Assembly (NCBI RefSeq): GCF_020360975.1 | Contig: NW_025408669.1 | Span: 62,001 to 126,000 of the forward strand | Source of the DNA: Hirsutella rhossiliensis | Taxonomy: Eukaryota; Ascomycota; Sordariomycetes; Hypocreales; Ophiocordycipitaceae | DNA length: 64,000 bases | Direction of reading: 5' to 3' | In this document: one piece after another, positions 34,299 to 46,600 of the stretch | How the letters are laid out: the number at the start of each line of letters is the position of its first letter | Numbering within the stretch: the first letter of the stretch is position 1 | Translations under genes and position numbers: made by a program | The notes under the pieces: model-generated | The model's input: the letters and a program-made list of their open reading frames with translations, nothing else | Told to the model about the DNA's origin: nothing | Database searches by the model: none

Positions 34299-34355
34299 AT
34301 TATCTCTCTTTTTATATAAACGTCTTAGCTATATCTTTAATATATATTACTTTTA
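34299..34355 (-). other. Gypsy-D2 3' untranslated stretch left of the LINE
   Basis: Matches 30420-30481 of Gypsy-D1 on the opposite strand and is cut by the Tad-1 insertion. It resumes at 41733. Confidence 0.7.
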
Positions 34356-34371
34356 CTATACTATATATATT
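34356..34371. repeat. 16-bp target-site duplication of Tad-1, left copy
   Basis: CTATACTATATATATT is repeated perfectly at 41717-41732. Gypsy-D1 contains it once on its minus strand. Duplications of this length are characteristic of LINE target-primed insertion. Confidence 0.92.
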
Positions 34372-34383
34372 ATTATTATTATT

Positions 34384-35116
34384 AAGATTACGCTAGGGAC
34401 CTAGCTAGAGGTATCTAAAACTTTAATATTAAATAGAAGGGAAAAACTAGAGTGCCTAGGGAAAACCTCCCCTTTTAGTGGGTCCGCTTTAAACGAGGTC
34501 GTAGTAGGAGTACGTAGGAAATTTACGCCGGCTACCGCGGGCTCCTCCCGCGAAATCGCGTCTCGGCGCGGGCCCTCTTAGGCCGTGGCCGCTACTATCC
34601 TAAGCGGCCGCGGCCCGGGCTCGCTAGCCCGGGCCTAGGGTTATAGGTAGTAGTCTCTCTCTAAGGGCCCGACTCGCGGGCGCCTCTATTTACCCTAGCT
34701 CCCGCGTCGTAGCTATATAGCCGCGGTTACGTCGGCTTATTAGTCCGTTAGTTAGTAGGGCAGGTAATATCTAGTTACTAGGCCGGGCGCTAGTATAGGT
34801 CGCTCCTAGGTAGGGCCGGCTAATCGAAATTCGGTCGGCCGGCTCCGCTAATCGTAAATCGGTTCCCGTCTAGCTACGCGACTTCCCGATCGGGGGCGCA
34901 GCGGCCTATATTTACCCTCTATCTCGTAGTTACTAATTGCGCGCGCCCGGCTCGCGCCTATATATACCTACCCTCCCCCCTTAGTTCTATACGTGCCTCC
35001 TCCTATCCCTCTATTATCTATCTCTTTCGTAGGCTTAACTACTACCTCGCCTACCTCGTTTCTATAACTCTAGGTCTCCTTAATACCGTATCTAGTTCGC
35101 TCGTTATCGCGTCGTA
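34384..35116 (-). other. Tad-1 3' terminal region, upstream of the opposite-strand gene
   Basis: GC-rich stretch of about 730 bp with CGCGGGC and CGGCCG-type clusters and no frame I can support. Homologous to 59900-60643 in Tad-2. It is both the 3' UTR of the LINE and the likely promoter region of the plus-strand gene starting near 35117. Confidence 0.5.
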
Positions 35117-36713
35117 ATATCTAACTAAGAAGCCGACTTAGGTAGTAGCGGCTCGCCTCCTCTAAAACCCCCTCCTCGTAAGAAAGTCGCTATAGTAGCG
35201 GGATCGGAGCGCTTTATCCTATATTTTACGTATATCGGGCGTTTTACTAGTAAGCTTACCTATAAGTCCTTCGCTAGCTATTAGAACTAGTCTTATATAT
35301 ATTAATCCTAGCTTTATCCTAGGTTAGTCCTACCTTTAGTATTTTTACTAACTTTAATAGCTATAAAGGCTAAAGCGTATATCGCTTACGCTAACTTTAA
35401 TTAATCTTATTACCGAGTAAGTAACCCCTTCCCGCTATAGTACTATCCGAGTTCGGTGCTAATCTAAGTTCTAGATTACCTCTAAAGGTAAGGAGGCCGC
35501 TAGTACCCTCTACTAAGTATAGTCCGAGGTCGATAGCTCTTTCCTTATTAAGGGTTTAGTATAAGAGCGCCTTTATTATACTACTCTAGAAACTTATATT
35601 TACGCTAGTCGGAAGGCCCCCGCCGCTAAGGGCAAGGGCGCGTTAGGCGAGTCCGCCCCTAGTCCGGCTACGGTCGCTAAGAATATAGAGATACTCGCGT
35701 TAGCTTTTACCCGTTTTATAGACGATACCTACTATATATACGAGTCCCTAGAGAAGCACTTAGGTAAGTTTAGCGACGCTATTAAGACCCTAGCTTAGGT
35801 CGGGCCTAAGTCGCTCTTAGTCGCCCGAAAGACTCTTATAGTAGTTAACGATCTCGCTAACTATTTCTATCCTATTGCTAGCGACGGCCCTAACGCGGAG
35901 GATAGCGGCTTTAATCTTATTAGTCTTACTAGGCCTATTCTAGCCTTAATCCCCGTTAATAAAAGGAAGGGCAAAGGTAAGGGCAAGGCGGTAGCCGCGT
36001 CTAAGGCCCTATCTAAGGCTAAGGCTAAGGTATCTATGCCCGCGGCTATAGCGGAGCTAGCTTAGGAGCTAACTATGTCTCCCTCCGACGCCGAGTTATA
36101 GCCCGGTAGTTCTCCTAGCGCCGAGCCCGCCCCGAAGCGTCCCTGTCTTATATCGCCTACCGATCTTACTAACGCTCCCGACTTCGTCTAGTAGCGTCTT
36201 TATAGCTATCGCGGTTCGGTCCTAGCTAAGATCGTTATTAGTCTTAACCTCGATTAGATCTATAGTTATAGTATAGGCCGTAGCGAACGCCTCCGTGCCG
36301 CCGCCGGTATAGGTCTTACCTTAGTATAGACCCTAGTCGTTACTCTATCTCGTAAGCTAGCCGTCTAGGCTAGCTCCGGTTTAGGTTTAGGGTTAGGTCT
36401 ATTCGGTCGTCGTTAGGGTTCTCGTAGCAGTAGTAGTCCCCGTACTCCTCGTAAGCCTTAGGTTACTCCCTCCTATACTCCGCGTGCTATCCTAGGGGGG
36501 TCTCGTTATTCCTACCGCGATAACGAGGCGGACGTTACTACCGATAAGCTAGGCTAGGGTCGTAGTTTAAGGGGGGCTAGTTATCGGCTCTATCTTAGTT
36601 CGGTTCTAGGTTAGGTCTTATTCGGTTACGGTCTTTTAGTAGTAGGTCTTATTCTATAGCTATTAAGGTTAGTTCGGTTAGGTTATATTAGTTCTATTCG
36701 GTCTATAGTTTAA
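35117..36713 (+). pseudogene. Spliced opposite-strand gene of Tad-1, unknown function
   Basis: A plus-strand frame opposite to ORF2. It starts at 35117 with ATA (ATG after RIP). Exon 1 (300 bp) begins MSN-like, then a Pro/Lys stretch (KPPPRKKVAIVAGSE). A 58-nt intron (35417-35474) joins it in phase to exon 2. Exon 2 reads EVDSSFLIKGLV, then a helical part (FIDDTYYIYESLEKHLGKF) and a Lys-rich repeat (NKRKGKGKGKAVAA), followed by EPAPKRP and an Arg/Ser-rich tail (GSRSSSSPRTPRKP). The first plausible end is a TAA at 36711-36713. Tad-2 has the counterpart at 58284-59897 on its minus strand. The basic low-complexity composition suggests a nuclear or nucleic-acid-binding protein; no family is recognised. 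Confidence 0.6.
35417..35474 (+). other. 58-nt intron of the Tad-1 opposite-strand gene
   Basis: Donor GTAAGT, branch-site TGCTAAT and acceptor TTCTAG, in phase 0 on both sides. In Tad-2 the donor and TACTAAT remain, but the acceptor has become TTTTAA. Confidence 0.6.
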
Positions 36714-36749
36714 TCGGCGAGGTTTACGCTTAGTCTAGGTCTAGTTCGG

Positions 36750-39700
36750 TCGAAGCTATAGTCTTATAATCGTAAGTCCTCTCCCTTTCTAGGTCGCCCT
36801 AGTAAGGGAGGTAGTTAGCTAGGGTAGTCTTAGTCGGGGCCGCTCCGTCCCTAGCGCGACCCTAGTTCTATTATCCGGCATATCTATATATAGCCTCCGA
36901 GCTAGGTCGAACTAGCGGAGCTTACCTAAGCGGAGAAACTATTACGCTAGCGGCGCTATAGTCCTTTTCCCTTAAAGGCCCGCTCTTACGTTACCTATAT
37001 CCCGGGCCCGTATTAAAAGGGACTCCCTCGCCTCTACTATTAATAGATAGTCGATTATCGTATAGTAGATAGTATCCTATCTTTATCTATAGGTATATAT
37101 TAGCGAAACTACGCTAGGGACTTATTAGTCGAAGAGGAAGTCGTTAAGCCCGATCTTTCCTATATATATCTAGGTAATTACCGTGCTAATATACTTAAGG
37201 AGGCCCTTATAACGGTCTAGCGTTATCGCCTTATTAAACCGAGGCGGGAAGTTAGCGGGGTAGAGGGTAGTCCGGTATTATCGGATCGCGTCTTCCCTAG
37301 CGTTCTATCGGGCGGCTTATTCCTCGTTTAGCCTTTCGAGCGACTTAGCTTTATCCGGGAGGTCGTCCGTTCCTATCTAGCTCTAGACCCCCCTTATCTC
37401 CTCCGCGAGGGGGGGTCTACCTAGAGGTAGTGCCGCTAGGGGTCTGCCCTCTCTCTAGCGTTGCCTCCTTTTAAGTATACCCGCGACCGCGTTAAACGCG
37501 CGTTAGATTTAGCCTAAGAGCCCTAAGTCTTCTAGCCTCTAGAGGGTATCCGTTATTCTTTAGTTTAGGTAGAGGTCGATTAAGGGCACCTACGCCTCCG
37601 CTTTAACTTAGTAGACTAGGGTCGCGCGGTAGGTACCTATTACTACCCGGAGGTAAGCTAACTAGTCCTAGGTAAGGTCCCGCGTAATTCCGCGTAGTTT
37701 CCCCCCCGCGGGCGTTATCTTATAGAATATAACTATAGCGTAGGAGATTAGGGACCGGATTACCTTACTATAGACTTCCTTAGCGCGTAGTAAGGTATAG
37801 CCCTACGTAGACGCCGCGAGCCCGGTTAAGGCTATAGTCTAGCGCTTTAACTTTGCTCGGAGTTATTTTAGATACGCCTTTTAGTATAGTTTCCGGTATA
37901 CCTAAACCCTTAGTAGGCGGGCCTCTTAGACCGGGGTTACTACGTTGGCCCTAAGGCGGACCGGCGTCGTTATCGCTTATCTCCTTCGTATAAAGTATAG
38001 TAATTCGCTCTTCGATAGTTCGAAAGTAACCGCGAACTCGGTCGCCTATTCTATATATACCCTCTAGGCTTCCTCTAAGCGTGCTACTATAGTAGCCTCG
38101 TCGGGTCCGATACTAACTATATTTATATTATCGGCGAAGCCGATAGTATAAATACTATATATCGTACTAAGCCTTTTATATAGGGGGGTTATATAGTATA
38201 GAAATAGGATTAAGGATAGGAGGGAGCCCTAAGGGACTCCTATTAGTACTTAAGTTAGCTCTAAGGTCCTCCTATCGAAGTAAAGGGTCGATCTCCTATC
38301 GCTTACGAAGCTTAGTATTAGGCTTATAAGCTACCTAGGGTATCCCCTAAGCTCTAGTTCCCTTATAAGCTTATTATAGTTAACCGTGTTAAATACGCCC
38401 TTAATATCTAGCTATAGGAATAATACGATGCCCTTCTAGGCCTACGTCGCGCGTACTAGTTCTATTACTAGTAGGATCGCCGCCTCTATAGAGCGTTCCC
38501 TCCTATTCCCTATTTATCCGTCTAGTAGGATACCGTTCGCCTCTGCTACTCCCGCGATCCTCTAAGCTAGTATCTACTTAAGTACTTTTCCTACTATAGG
38601 TAGGAGGGAGATTAGTCTTTAACCCCCTACTATACGGTAGGCGTCCGGCCTCTTACTTAGCTTCCGGATAACTACTATATTCGCGCTATAGAACCGACCT
38701 AGGAAATATAAGAGTCGGGTATAGGCGTTAAAGATTATAGCTAGTCGCTAGACTAAGGCTAGGCTATACTTCTTAATAAACCCTAAGGGGACGCTGTCCG
38801 GACCCGCTACTTTCTAGCTTACTATCTTACTTAGCGCCCCTATAATATCGGCTAGCTAGATCTATTAGTTAACTATAAGGGTCGCCTCGGCTATAGGCTA
38901 GGGTAGCCCTTAGGTCGTGCTAGCCTCTAGTAGGAAGAACTTAGCGGCTAGTAGCTAGGCCTTCCCTTTAAAGGTTTCCGTTAGTTAGTCCTTACCTTCC
39001 TTAACTAGCGGTAGGATATAGGTCGGTTCCGGTAGTAGCCTACTACGGAGTCTTACCTACCTCTCTACGTTCTAGAGCTTAGTATTATTAGCGCTAAATT
39101 CCTCTAAGAACTCGCGCTAGTAGGCCCTCCTCGCCTCGCGGACGGTCCGCTTCTAAGCTATAGACGCCTTATATAGGTCTTCCTAGTTTGCCTTATTCTT
39201 TTCCTACCTATACTTCCTCCTCGCCCTCTTAGCCTCCCTCGTCGCCCTCCCTACCTCTAGGGTAAACTATACGTTGCCCCTAGGTAATACTCGCTCCTAG
39301 CGCGGAACTATAGCTATCGCGATTTACGCTAGAGTAGTAAAGACGTAGTCTAGGTCCTTATCGATATCCTTAAGCGTCTAGAGTATTAGCTAGTATAGTC
39401 CTAGCCGGGACGTAGTCTCGGCTTTAACTAGCTTTACTTTTACTTCTTTCTACCTTAGGGCCGGTTTAGGTGCCTAGGCCTAGGTATCGACCTATAGTAT
39501 AATAGTTTAGGGGATATAGTCTAACCTAGTTAGGTCTAGGTCGGGCCTAGTATACTATGTTCCGGTCTCCGGCGTTGCCTAAGCTAGGTCGATAGTACTA
39601 TCCCTTTAGCTATAGAAGAATCTTATATACTCCCCTCTTAAGGTAGCGAGTTTAAGTTATAGCCTTATTGCCTCCTATATAAGTTATATCGCGCTATCCG

Positions 39701-40150
39701 AGGTTCTATCGTATCTATCCTAGAGCGGGTAATAGATATTAAAGTCCCTTACTATTACTATAGGGTACTCCGGTTTAATCACGCTTAGGTCGCGTAGCGC
39801 TCCTACCCTCGCGGCCCCTAGTAGTAAGTAAATCGCCCGTAGTCTAGTACTATCCCCGAAAATCACCTCGCTTTAGTCTAGTCTAGACTAAGGCGACTAA
39901 GTCCCCGGCCCGAGCCTTTTATATATATATAGCGCGTACCTCCCCTCCCTATAGACTAGGCTATAGGGCGCCGCTCTAGGGGGGGGGGGCTGCCTCTTAG
40001 TATAGCTTCCTATAGTGCTATTAGGTTAAAGCTAGCCCGGTAGTAAAGCGCTAACCGAGCTAGCTTATATCTCTTCTATATATTCTAGAATAGTACTTTT
40101 AATTATATATAGGTAGGGTCGGGGTAAAAGGGGTCGTCTATATAAGGAGG
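36750..40150 (-). pseudogene. Tad-1 ORF2: endonuclease and reverse transcriptase, broken
   Basis: Minus-strand homologue of the better-read Tad-2 ORF2 (54880-58250). An apurinic-type endonuclease lies at the high-coordinate end, including an 11-base C run on the sense strand (39979-39989) encoding prolines. The RT lies around 38000-39300. The protein nicks target DNA and copies element RNA from the nick. It contains TAA/TAG stops but keeps high CG. Confidence 0.78.
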
Positions 40151-40179
40151 GAGGCGCTCTATCTCCTAGCGCTTCTCTA

Positions 40180-41590
40180 TCTACTATACTTACGAATATC
40201 GTTTATACTCGGTTCGGCCTCCCTAGCCCTACTAGCCGGCGGGTGTCTCGAGCTCGACCTCTTATCCCGGCGCGGTCTACCTAGTCCCCGCTTCTAGACT
40301 ACGGTCGATTTAAGAACGCCCTAGGTTTCGACGGTAGGGAGCACCCGTTGCTCGGCGTATGTCTAGGTATTCGCGAACCGTTAAGGTCGACGCGGGTAGT
40401 TTTCCCTCGCTTTTTCCTAGGCTTTATTCGCTATAAGGTAGGTCTAGGTCTACGATAGGTAGTCCCCTTAGTATAAGATATAGTTATAGGGGATTTCGCC
40501 CTTCTTAGCCCTATATTCGTCCTCGCCTCTATTATATACTATGCTCTTATATCGGCCGTAGAGTTATATCGATATATATTACCTAGCGATATAGCTATAT
40601 CTATAGTAGTTATAGCACCTCTATAGTTAGACCGACTTATCGTAGGGTTCGTATTAAAAGATCTATACTTCGAGGACTAGGCCTAGGTCGTAGAGCCTAT
40701 TAGCCTCCTTTAGGCTACCGACCTTAATAAGTATAGTCGTCGCCGTCGATATCTTAGATTAAGGGCATAGCGCCTAAGCCTAGAGGACCTCGACTTTATT
40801 CGCCTCTATAATCTCGTAGAGTAATCGCTCCCTATCTACCGTCGCTACCCCTAAGGGGACGTTCTTTACGACTACTATATACGCGCGGCGGGAGATCGTA
40901 GCCTCCGGTCTAAATACGGCCTTAACCTAGCCTTAGTCCCTCTAATAGGCTCTCGCCGCGGTATTAAATATAACCGTAATATCTCTGCTTTAAAGGCGCC
41001 TCGCCGCTATAGCGCTCGTAGCTTTTAGGGCTATATTTACCGCCTTTACTATATCCTTTAGTTCGCGGCTTAGGATTTCGGGCGGTGCCCTAGTAGGGAC
41101 CACGATAATCTCGCGTTTATAGCGCGGTAGGACCTATTTTACCGTAGCTTTATATTAGGTTGGTCCCTTAGTCTCGGCTACGACCGCGGCCTAGGTTCGC
41201 TTAAGGCCCCCTAGGCCTAAAGCGATGCCTAGGCGGAGTTCTTCCTTAACTGCCTCCTTAATTGTATCCCGGATTATCGTCTTAAAGCTCTTATCCGCGC
41301 GGAGTACCGCCGACGACGCGCTACCGGCGCGGCTCTTCGCCCTAGAGAGCCGTTTGACTACTGCCTATACCCTGCCGAACTATGCGCTTAAGATAAAGCC
41401 TGCGAGTTCGTCGTATATTGCTTTTTCTATAGGGTCGCTCGGCGCCCGGGCCGGTGTCGTATCGCTGCTTTAGGTTTATTGACTCGCTCTATCGGGGTAT
41501 ATAAATTCGGGTGGCGTCTCTTCGCGCTACGCGCTCTAATCGAGCCCGGTGCGTCGAGGGCCGCTACTACGTCTACCTACCCCTCGGCCT
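40180..41590 (-). pseudogene. Tad-1 ORF1 (gag-like), broken
   Basis: Minus-strand counterpart of Tad-2 53390-54860, an RNA-binding Gag-like protein with CCHC knuckles near its C-terminus (about 40530-40640). A plus-strand open stretch at 41225-41473 lies antisense to it and is not a gene. Confidence 0.7.
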
Positions 41591-41716
41591 CGGCGTAGTA
41601 TTATTACTAAGGGTAATTAATACTACTAAATTAATTCCTAGTATTAGTTAGTATTTTAGTCGCGATATATACCCGCTATAGGCGTATATCGGTTTCGCGA
41701 GAAGTTTTTTATATAT

Positions 41717-41732
41717 CTATACTATATATATT
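41717..41732. repeat. 16-bp target-site duplication of Tad-1, right copy
   Basis: Perfect copy of 34356-34371. Gypsy-D2 resumes after it. Confidence 0.92.
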
Positions 41733-42040
41733 TAATTAGGAAGAGAGGTAGTTTTAGTTATATATCGCGCGTATACGCTTATATAAGTATATATTAGTCT
41801 ATGCTCTATAACGTTAATAGTTATTATACTAGCGGTTACCGTTAAGTAACTATTATAGTATTACCTATATATCGGCCGCGTAACTATAATATAAAGAGCG
41901 TATATATATATCTCTTACTTCTTTTATTTTATTTTCTTCTTTAACTCTTTTACTTATAATTACTATAAAGTTTTATACCTTTTTTTATTAATCCCTTATA
42001 CCTTTTTATATTACTTTTTATTAACGATTTATTAATAATA

Positions 42041-43605
42041 ATACCTTCTATGCTAAAAAAGATAAAAGAACTATAACGCCGATTTCCTATACTATATATA
42101 GGAGTAGGTAGTAGTAGGTTCGCCCTTAAAGCGTAAGCGATTAGCCTAGAAGTCTTATAGTAATACTAGTTCCCCTTTAATAAAGAAAGCTAAGAAAGGT
42201 ATAAGGGAATCTTAGTCCTAGGAGACTTTTAGTCTAAGACCTAATATTAGTAAGGGTTATACCCTTATTACCTTACTAAATACCTTAACTCTAACTATCG
42301 ATAAGCTTACTTTTATAGGCTAAGAAACTTATAAGTTTATTTCCCTTATTAGTAATACTAATACTAGCGAGGAGATCGTGCTTAGGCGCTCTTAAGTAAG
42401 TGCTAATAACCTAGCTACTTTATCTTAATAAGGCGGCTCTAGCTAATAAGAGATTATCGCTTAGGCTACTCCTTAGAATAAGTAAGCCGATATTAACGAC
42501 GAGGCCTAGCTAAATAAGGGCTAAGACTATCTTAATACTTAGCCGAATAAGGGCTAATATAATAATAATAGTAATAATAGAGATAGCTAAAATTTAACTC
42601 CTTCTATTAATAAACCTAAGAATAGTAGCGCTAAAGATAAGGGTACCTAAGCGGTAGTATAAAGCGGTCGCGCTTCTATAAAAAAGTATACTTAATTTAA
42701 GGCTAAAGCCCGCTTAGTTAGGGCCTAAGAGGTTATCCCTTATAAGCTTTAATATATATATTATTTTAGGACGGTCGCTAAGGAGTATAGTATAACTAAG
42801 CCTAAGCTTATTAAGGTACTCTTAATTAGCTATATTTTCTTAAAGGTTTCCTTAATACGCTATAAGTAGTATTATAAATATACCGCGACCTATAACTAAG
42901 TAAGTTTCCCCTTAACTTTAAATATTACGATTAATAAGCTAATCTTTTTTAAGGCCGCTACTTTTATATCTAGTAACTAAGCTAATATAGTCGCTATTAT
43001 TAAGTACTTATATAAGCTTAATAAGCTAAAGACTAGTAATAAAGATACCGAGGATAATAGCTTAGATATAGGGATACTTATTTTTAAGGAGGCTAATTAG
43101 CGCTATCTCGCTATTATAGTATAGTATTTAGCCGAGGCTTTTAACGCCGCTAAGACGGCCTATTATAAGTCCTTTAAAACTATAGGTATATAAAAGTTTA
43201 CTATTATAAGTTTTATCTAACCCTTTTATTAGCGACCGCTTAATAATATACTAGGTTAAGTATACTAACTACTATATACTAATTAATAAGCGCTATAAGC
43301 TTATTATTTACTTTAACCTTATACCTTTATTAAATATCGCCTATATAAGCTTAGAGTACTAAGCCTAGGAATCTTAGTTAAAACTCTGCTTTATCGATAG
43401 CGATATAAGCTATACTTTATCGTAATATACCTTACTATTTACTAAGGCTAAGGTAAGTACTATATTAATAGAAATAGGTCTTAATATAAAGGATAAGGAA
43501 GGAGTAAAGGATAAAGTAGTTTTAGTATTTTTAAAGGTATTTAGTATAATAGAGGGGGCGCCTTAGTTAGTTCCTACTACGCTAGTAAAAAGGAGGGGTA
43601 GTTAA
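42041..43605 (+). pseudogene. Opposite-strand gene of Gypsy-D2
   Basis: Same gene as 28537-30100, here on the plus strand, from an ATA at 42041 to a TAA at 43603-43605. Conserved segments include KVLLISYIFLKVS, YLYKLNKLKTSNKD and FKEAN. The intron is recognisable, but its donor is ATAAGT. One extra base relative to Gypsy-D1 and many stops make it dead. Confidence 0.6.
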
Positions 43606-46600
43606 AAGTAATAAATAGGTCTTATCTTTCTTTATTTAGTTATAACTATCCTTCTCTCCTTTATTATTAAGGTCTTAATAAAGTTATAGTTTAGTTTTAT
43701 TTTCCTTAATAATATTTAATAAGTAATATAAATAGTTTTCCCTTTATCTCTTATTTTACTATTTTATATATAGTTATAGGATATTTAAGTATACTAATAT
43801 ATTAATAAGTTAGTAGCGATTTAGTATAGATTCGTTATTAATTTAGTAGCGTTACCTTACGCTAATAGGTTTCCTTACCTTACTTAGTCTTATACTTTAT
43901 TTTCTTAGTTACGTAAGTAGTATATTCTTTAATAAAGTCTTAGCTATTTACTATATCTTTAATATTAACTTATTAGTTATACTTAGCTAGCTATCGTTTC
44001 TATTTAATAAAGAAAAAGGTATTGCCCTTAGATCTCTTTTAGTCTTTAATCTCTTAGACTTCTTATTTACCTTTATTATCCTTTAAGTTTAGTATTAATA
44101 GGGTTTCGCTATCTTTATAAGTGCCTTTTCGCTCCTTTTATAGCTCTAAGAAACTAATATAGAAAATATTATAGAGGCGTAAGTACCTTTTAAGGAGTAT
44201 AAGATAATATACTAACTTTCTAATAGCTTATAGGACCTAAAACGGTCTAATATACTTAGGTAAGAGTTTTCTTTTTTCGTCCTTAAAGTATAAGTTCTTT
44301 ATTAATAGTACTATAAAGTCTTTTACTTTTAATATAAGTAGTTAGTGCCTTAAATTATAGTATTTCGCTTATAATTTAATAGCTTTTCCCTAGTAATCCT
44401 TAAGCCTCTTTTATAGCTCTTATAGCCTAGTAACTCTTACTCTTACTTTAGGTACCTCCCTTTAAATAATATCGTCCTTAGTATTAATATAGAAATTTAG
44501 TTAGTAACCTATTAACGCTTCGTTAAGTAATAACCTAGTAATCGCGTTCTTTATATTATTATATATAAATTAAGTAATATATAAAAGTAACGCTTAGTTA
44601 GTTTATTCTAAGTTAGTAAAGTATCTTAAGTAATACTATATAGCTTAAATTTTTTTTTTTTACTTATTAGTTTATAAGTAAAATACCGTTAATAGCCTAT
44701 ATTTTACTTATAAGATAAAATAGAGATTTAACTAAAACTTACTTATAAATAAGGACCCTTTATCTAAGATAATACCTTTTAAAGGTCTATATATTAATTT
44801 AACTTAGTAATAGAATAATCTTACTAGCTTTAGAGCTATTATTATCTTAAAGATAGGAAAGAAAAGGTAATACTTAGTATATTAACCTACGATTACTAAG
44901 ATCGTATTAACGTCTTATTTATTATACCCTACTTTAGGTAAACCTATAATAAAGTCTATTAATAATTCTTCTTATAGTTATATAAGATATAGTAATAATT
45001 ATATAGTACTATAAAGGTAATGCCTCTTAAATACTATACCTTAATATACTAAGTATAACTAAACGTATTTATTTATATTTCTTATTATTTTATCTTAGTA
45101 GAAGTTCCTTATTAATAGTTCGCTAGTATATTAAGAGCTAAAGTATCTTACTAATAGATTATTATAAAAAAGCTATATTAGCTCTTACTATAAGGCTGCT
45201 TTTAGAGGCACTATAATATAACCCTTTTATAATAGTAGTTTATTTAAGCGTATTAACTAAAAACCCTTCCCTTTTAAAAAGTCTTTAGTCTCCTTTAGCT
45301 TATTAATTACTATATTAACTAACTAAGTATGTTTTAGTAACTCTAATAACGGTTTTAGAACTTCTATTATATAAACCTTTATATAGTAAGCCGCTTCTTT
45401 AGCGGTCTTCCTTAAGAGTAACTATTTATAACTAGCTCTCTCTTTAGCTTAATCGGCTAATTATTTAGGTCTCGCGCTTAAATTATTATAGTTTCGTTAT
45501 AAATAAGCTTATATATTTTCCTTATATAAAGGCACTTTACTATACTAATATTAACTTAAGGTTAAGTATCTCTTTACCTATAAAAACGCCTTATTATTTC
45601 TCTATATAAATATAGTATTAATAGTAGCTAGCTTTACTTATAGCTTTAGTAATAGTTTTATAAATAAGGGCTTCTCGCCCTTATATCTAAGCATTCTTAA
45701 TAGCGCGTTCGCTAGGTTTAATTTACCTATATAATACTTAATCGTAAAGTTAAATAGTATTAAATATATATACTATCTTACTTACCTCTTATTTAAAGAG
45801 GTCTAGTATATAAACGTTTAAAGGTTATAGTAGTTTAATAATACCTTTACTTTATATACTACCCCTTTAATATAATATAGCTAGTATTTAAATAACTTAA
45901 CGATAGCGAATAGTTCTTAGTCTAGAATACTATAATTAAGTTTAGCTCTAGTAAACTTCCTTAACTAAAATACGATTAAATAGTAATACCCTTTATTATT
46001 AAGGTAAGAGATAATTCCTATTATCGCGAATTATAATATATCTATTTTAATATAAATACGTTTTTCTAGATTATAATACTAAAGAAGTAGGGCTCCTTAA
46101 AAAGTATCCTTAAAAGCTTAAAACGCTACCTATTTAGTAAGGTTTAGCTTTATACTCCCTAGCTTCTTCCTATTTTTATTCCTTTTAGTAATATAGTTAA
46201 GGGCGCTATAACTCTTAAGTACTTATATATAAATCGTCGGTAAAAATTATAGAACCTAAGGAAAACCTAAATATTATAGTAGGTTATAGGTTTAGGCTAT
46301 TAAGCTATTACCTCTACTTATTAAGAGTCTATTAATACCTTATTAATAGATAAAATAAACCTAAGGAACTTAACTAACTATTAATAAAAGATATACTTCG
46401 ATAGCTTTATATAGAGCTTTATAGCCCTTAGCCTTTCTATTACTTATCCTAAGTATTTAGTATATTCTTCTCTTATCTTAGAGTATATAAGGATATTTTT
46501 AAGGTAGACTATATAGATTATATTTATAAGCCCCTTAAACGCTTAATAGATATAGCTTTAAAATATAGCTAGTATATTAGTAAGTCTAAAGGGTATTACT

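Larger units (their letters stand above)
34372..41716 (-). mobile_element. Tad-1: full-length Tad-like LINE, 7,345 bp
   Basis: A non-LTR retrotransposon on the minus strand, with its 3' end at the left. It has a (TAA)n-type tail (ATT repeats at 34372-34383 on the plus strand) and a perfect 16-bp duplication. Minus-strand order: gag-like ORF1 with CCHC motifs (about 41590-40180), ORF2 with endonuclease and RT (about 40150-36750), then a long 3' region that carries a spliced plus-strand gene (35117-36713). It is GC-rich compared with its surroundings, because its many CG sites survive while CA/TG are gone. The second copy is at 53281-60643. Confidence 0.92.

Noticed and set aside
41225..41473. 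Plus-strand open frame of 82 codons in Tad-1
   Set aside because: Antisense to ORF1 of the LINE and not maintained in Tad-2.
34450..41560. GC-rich block considered as a host gene island
   Set aside because: CA/TG are absent, a second copy exists at 53281-60643, and the block is bounded by LINE target duplications.
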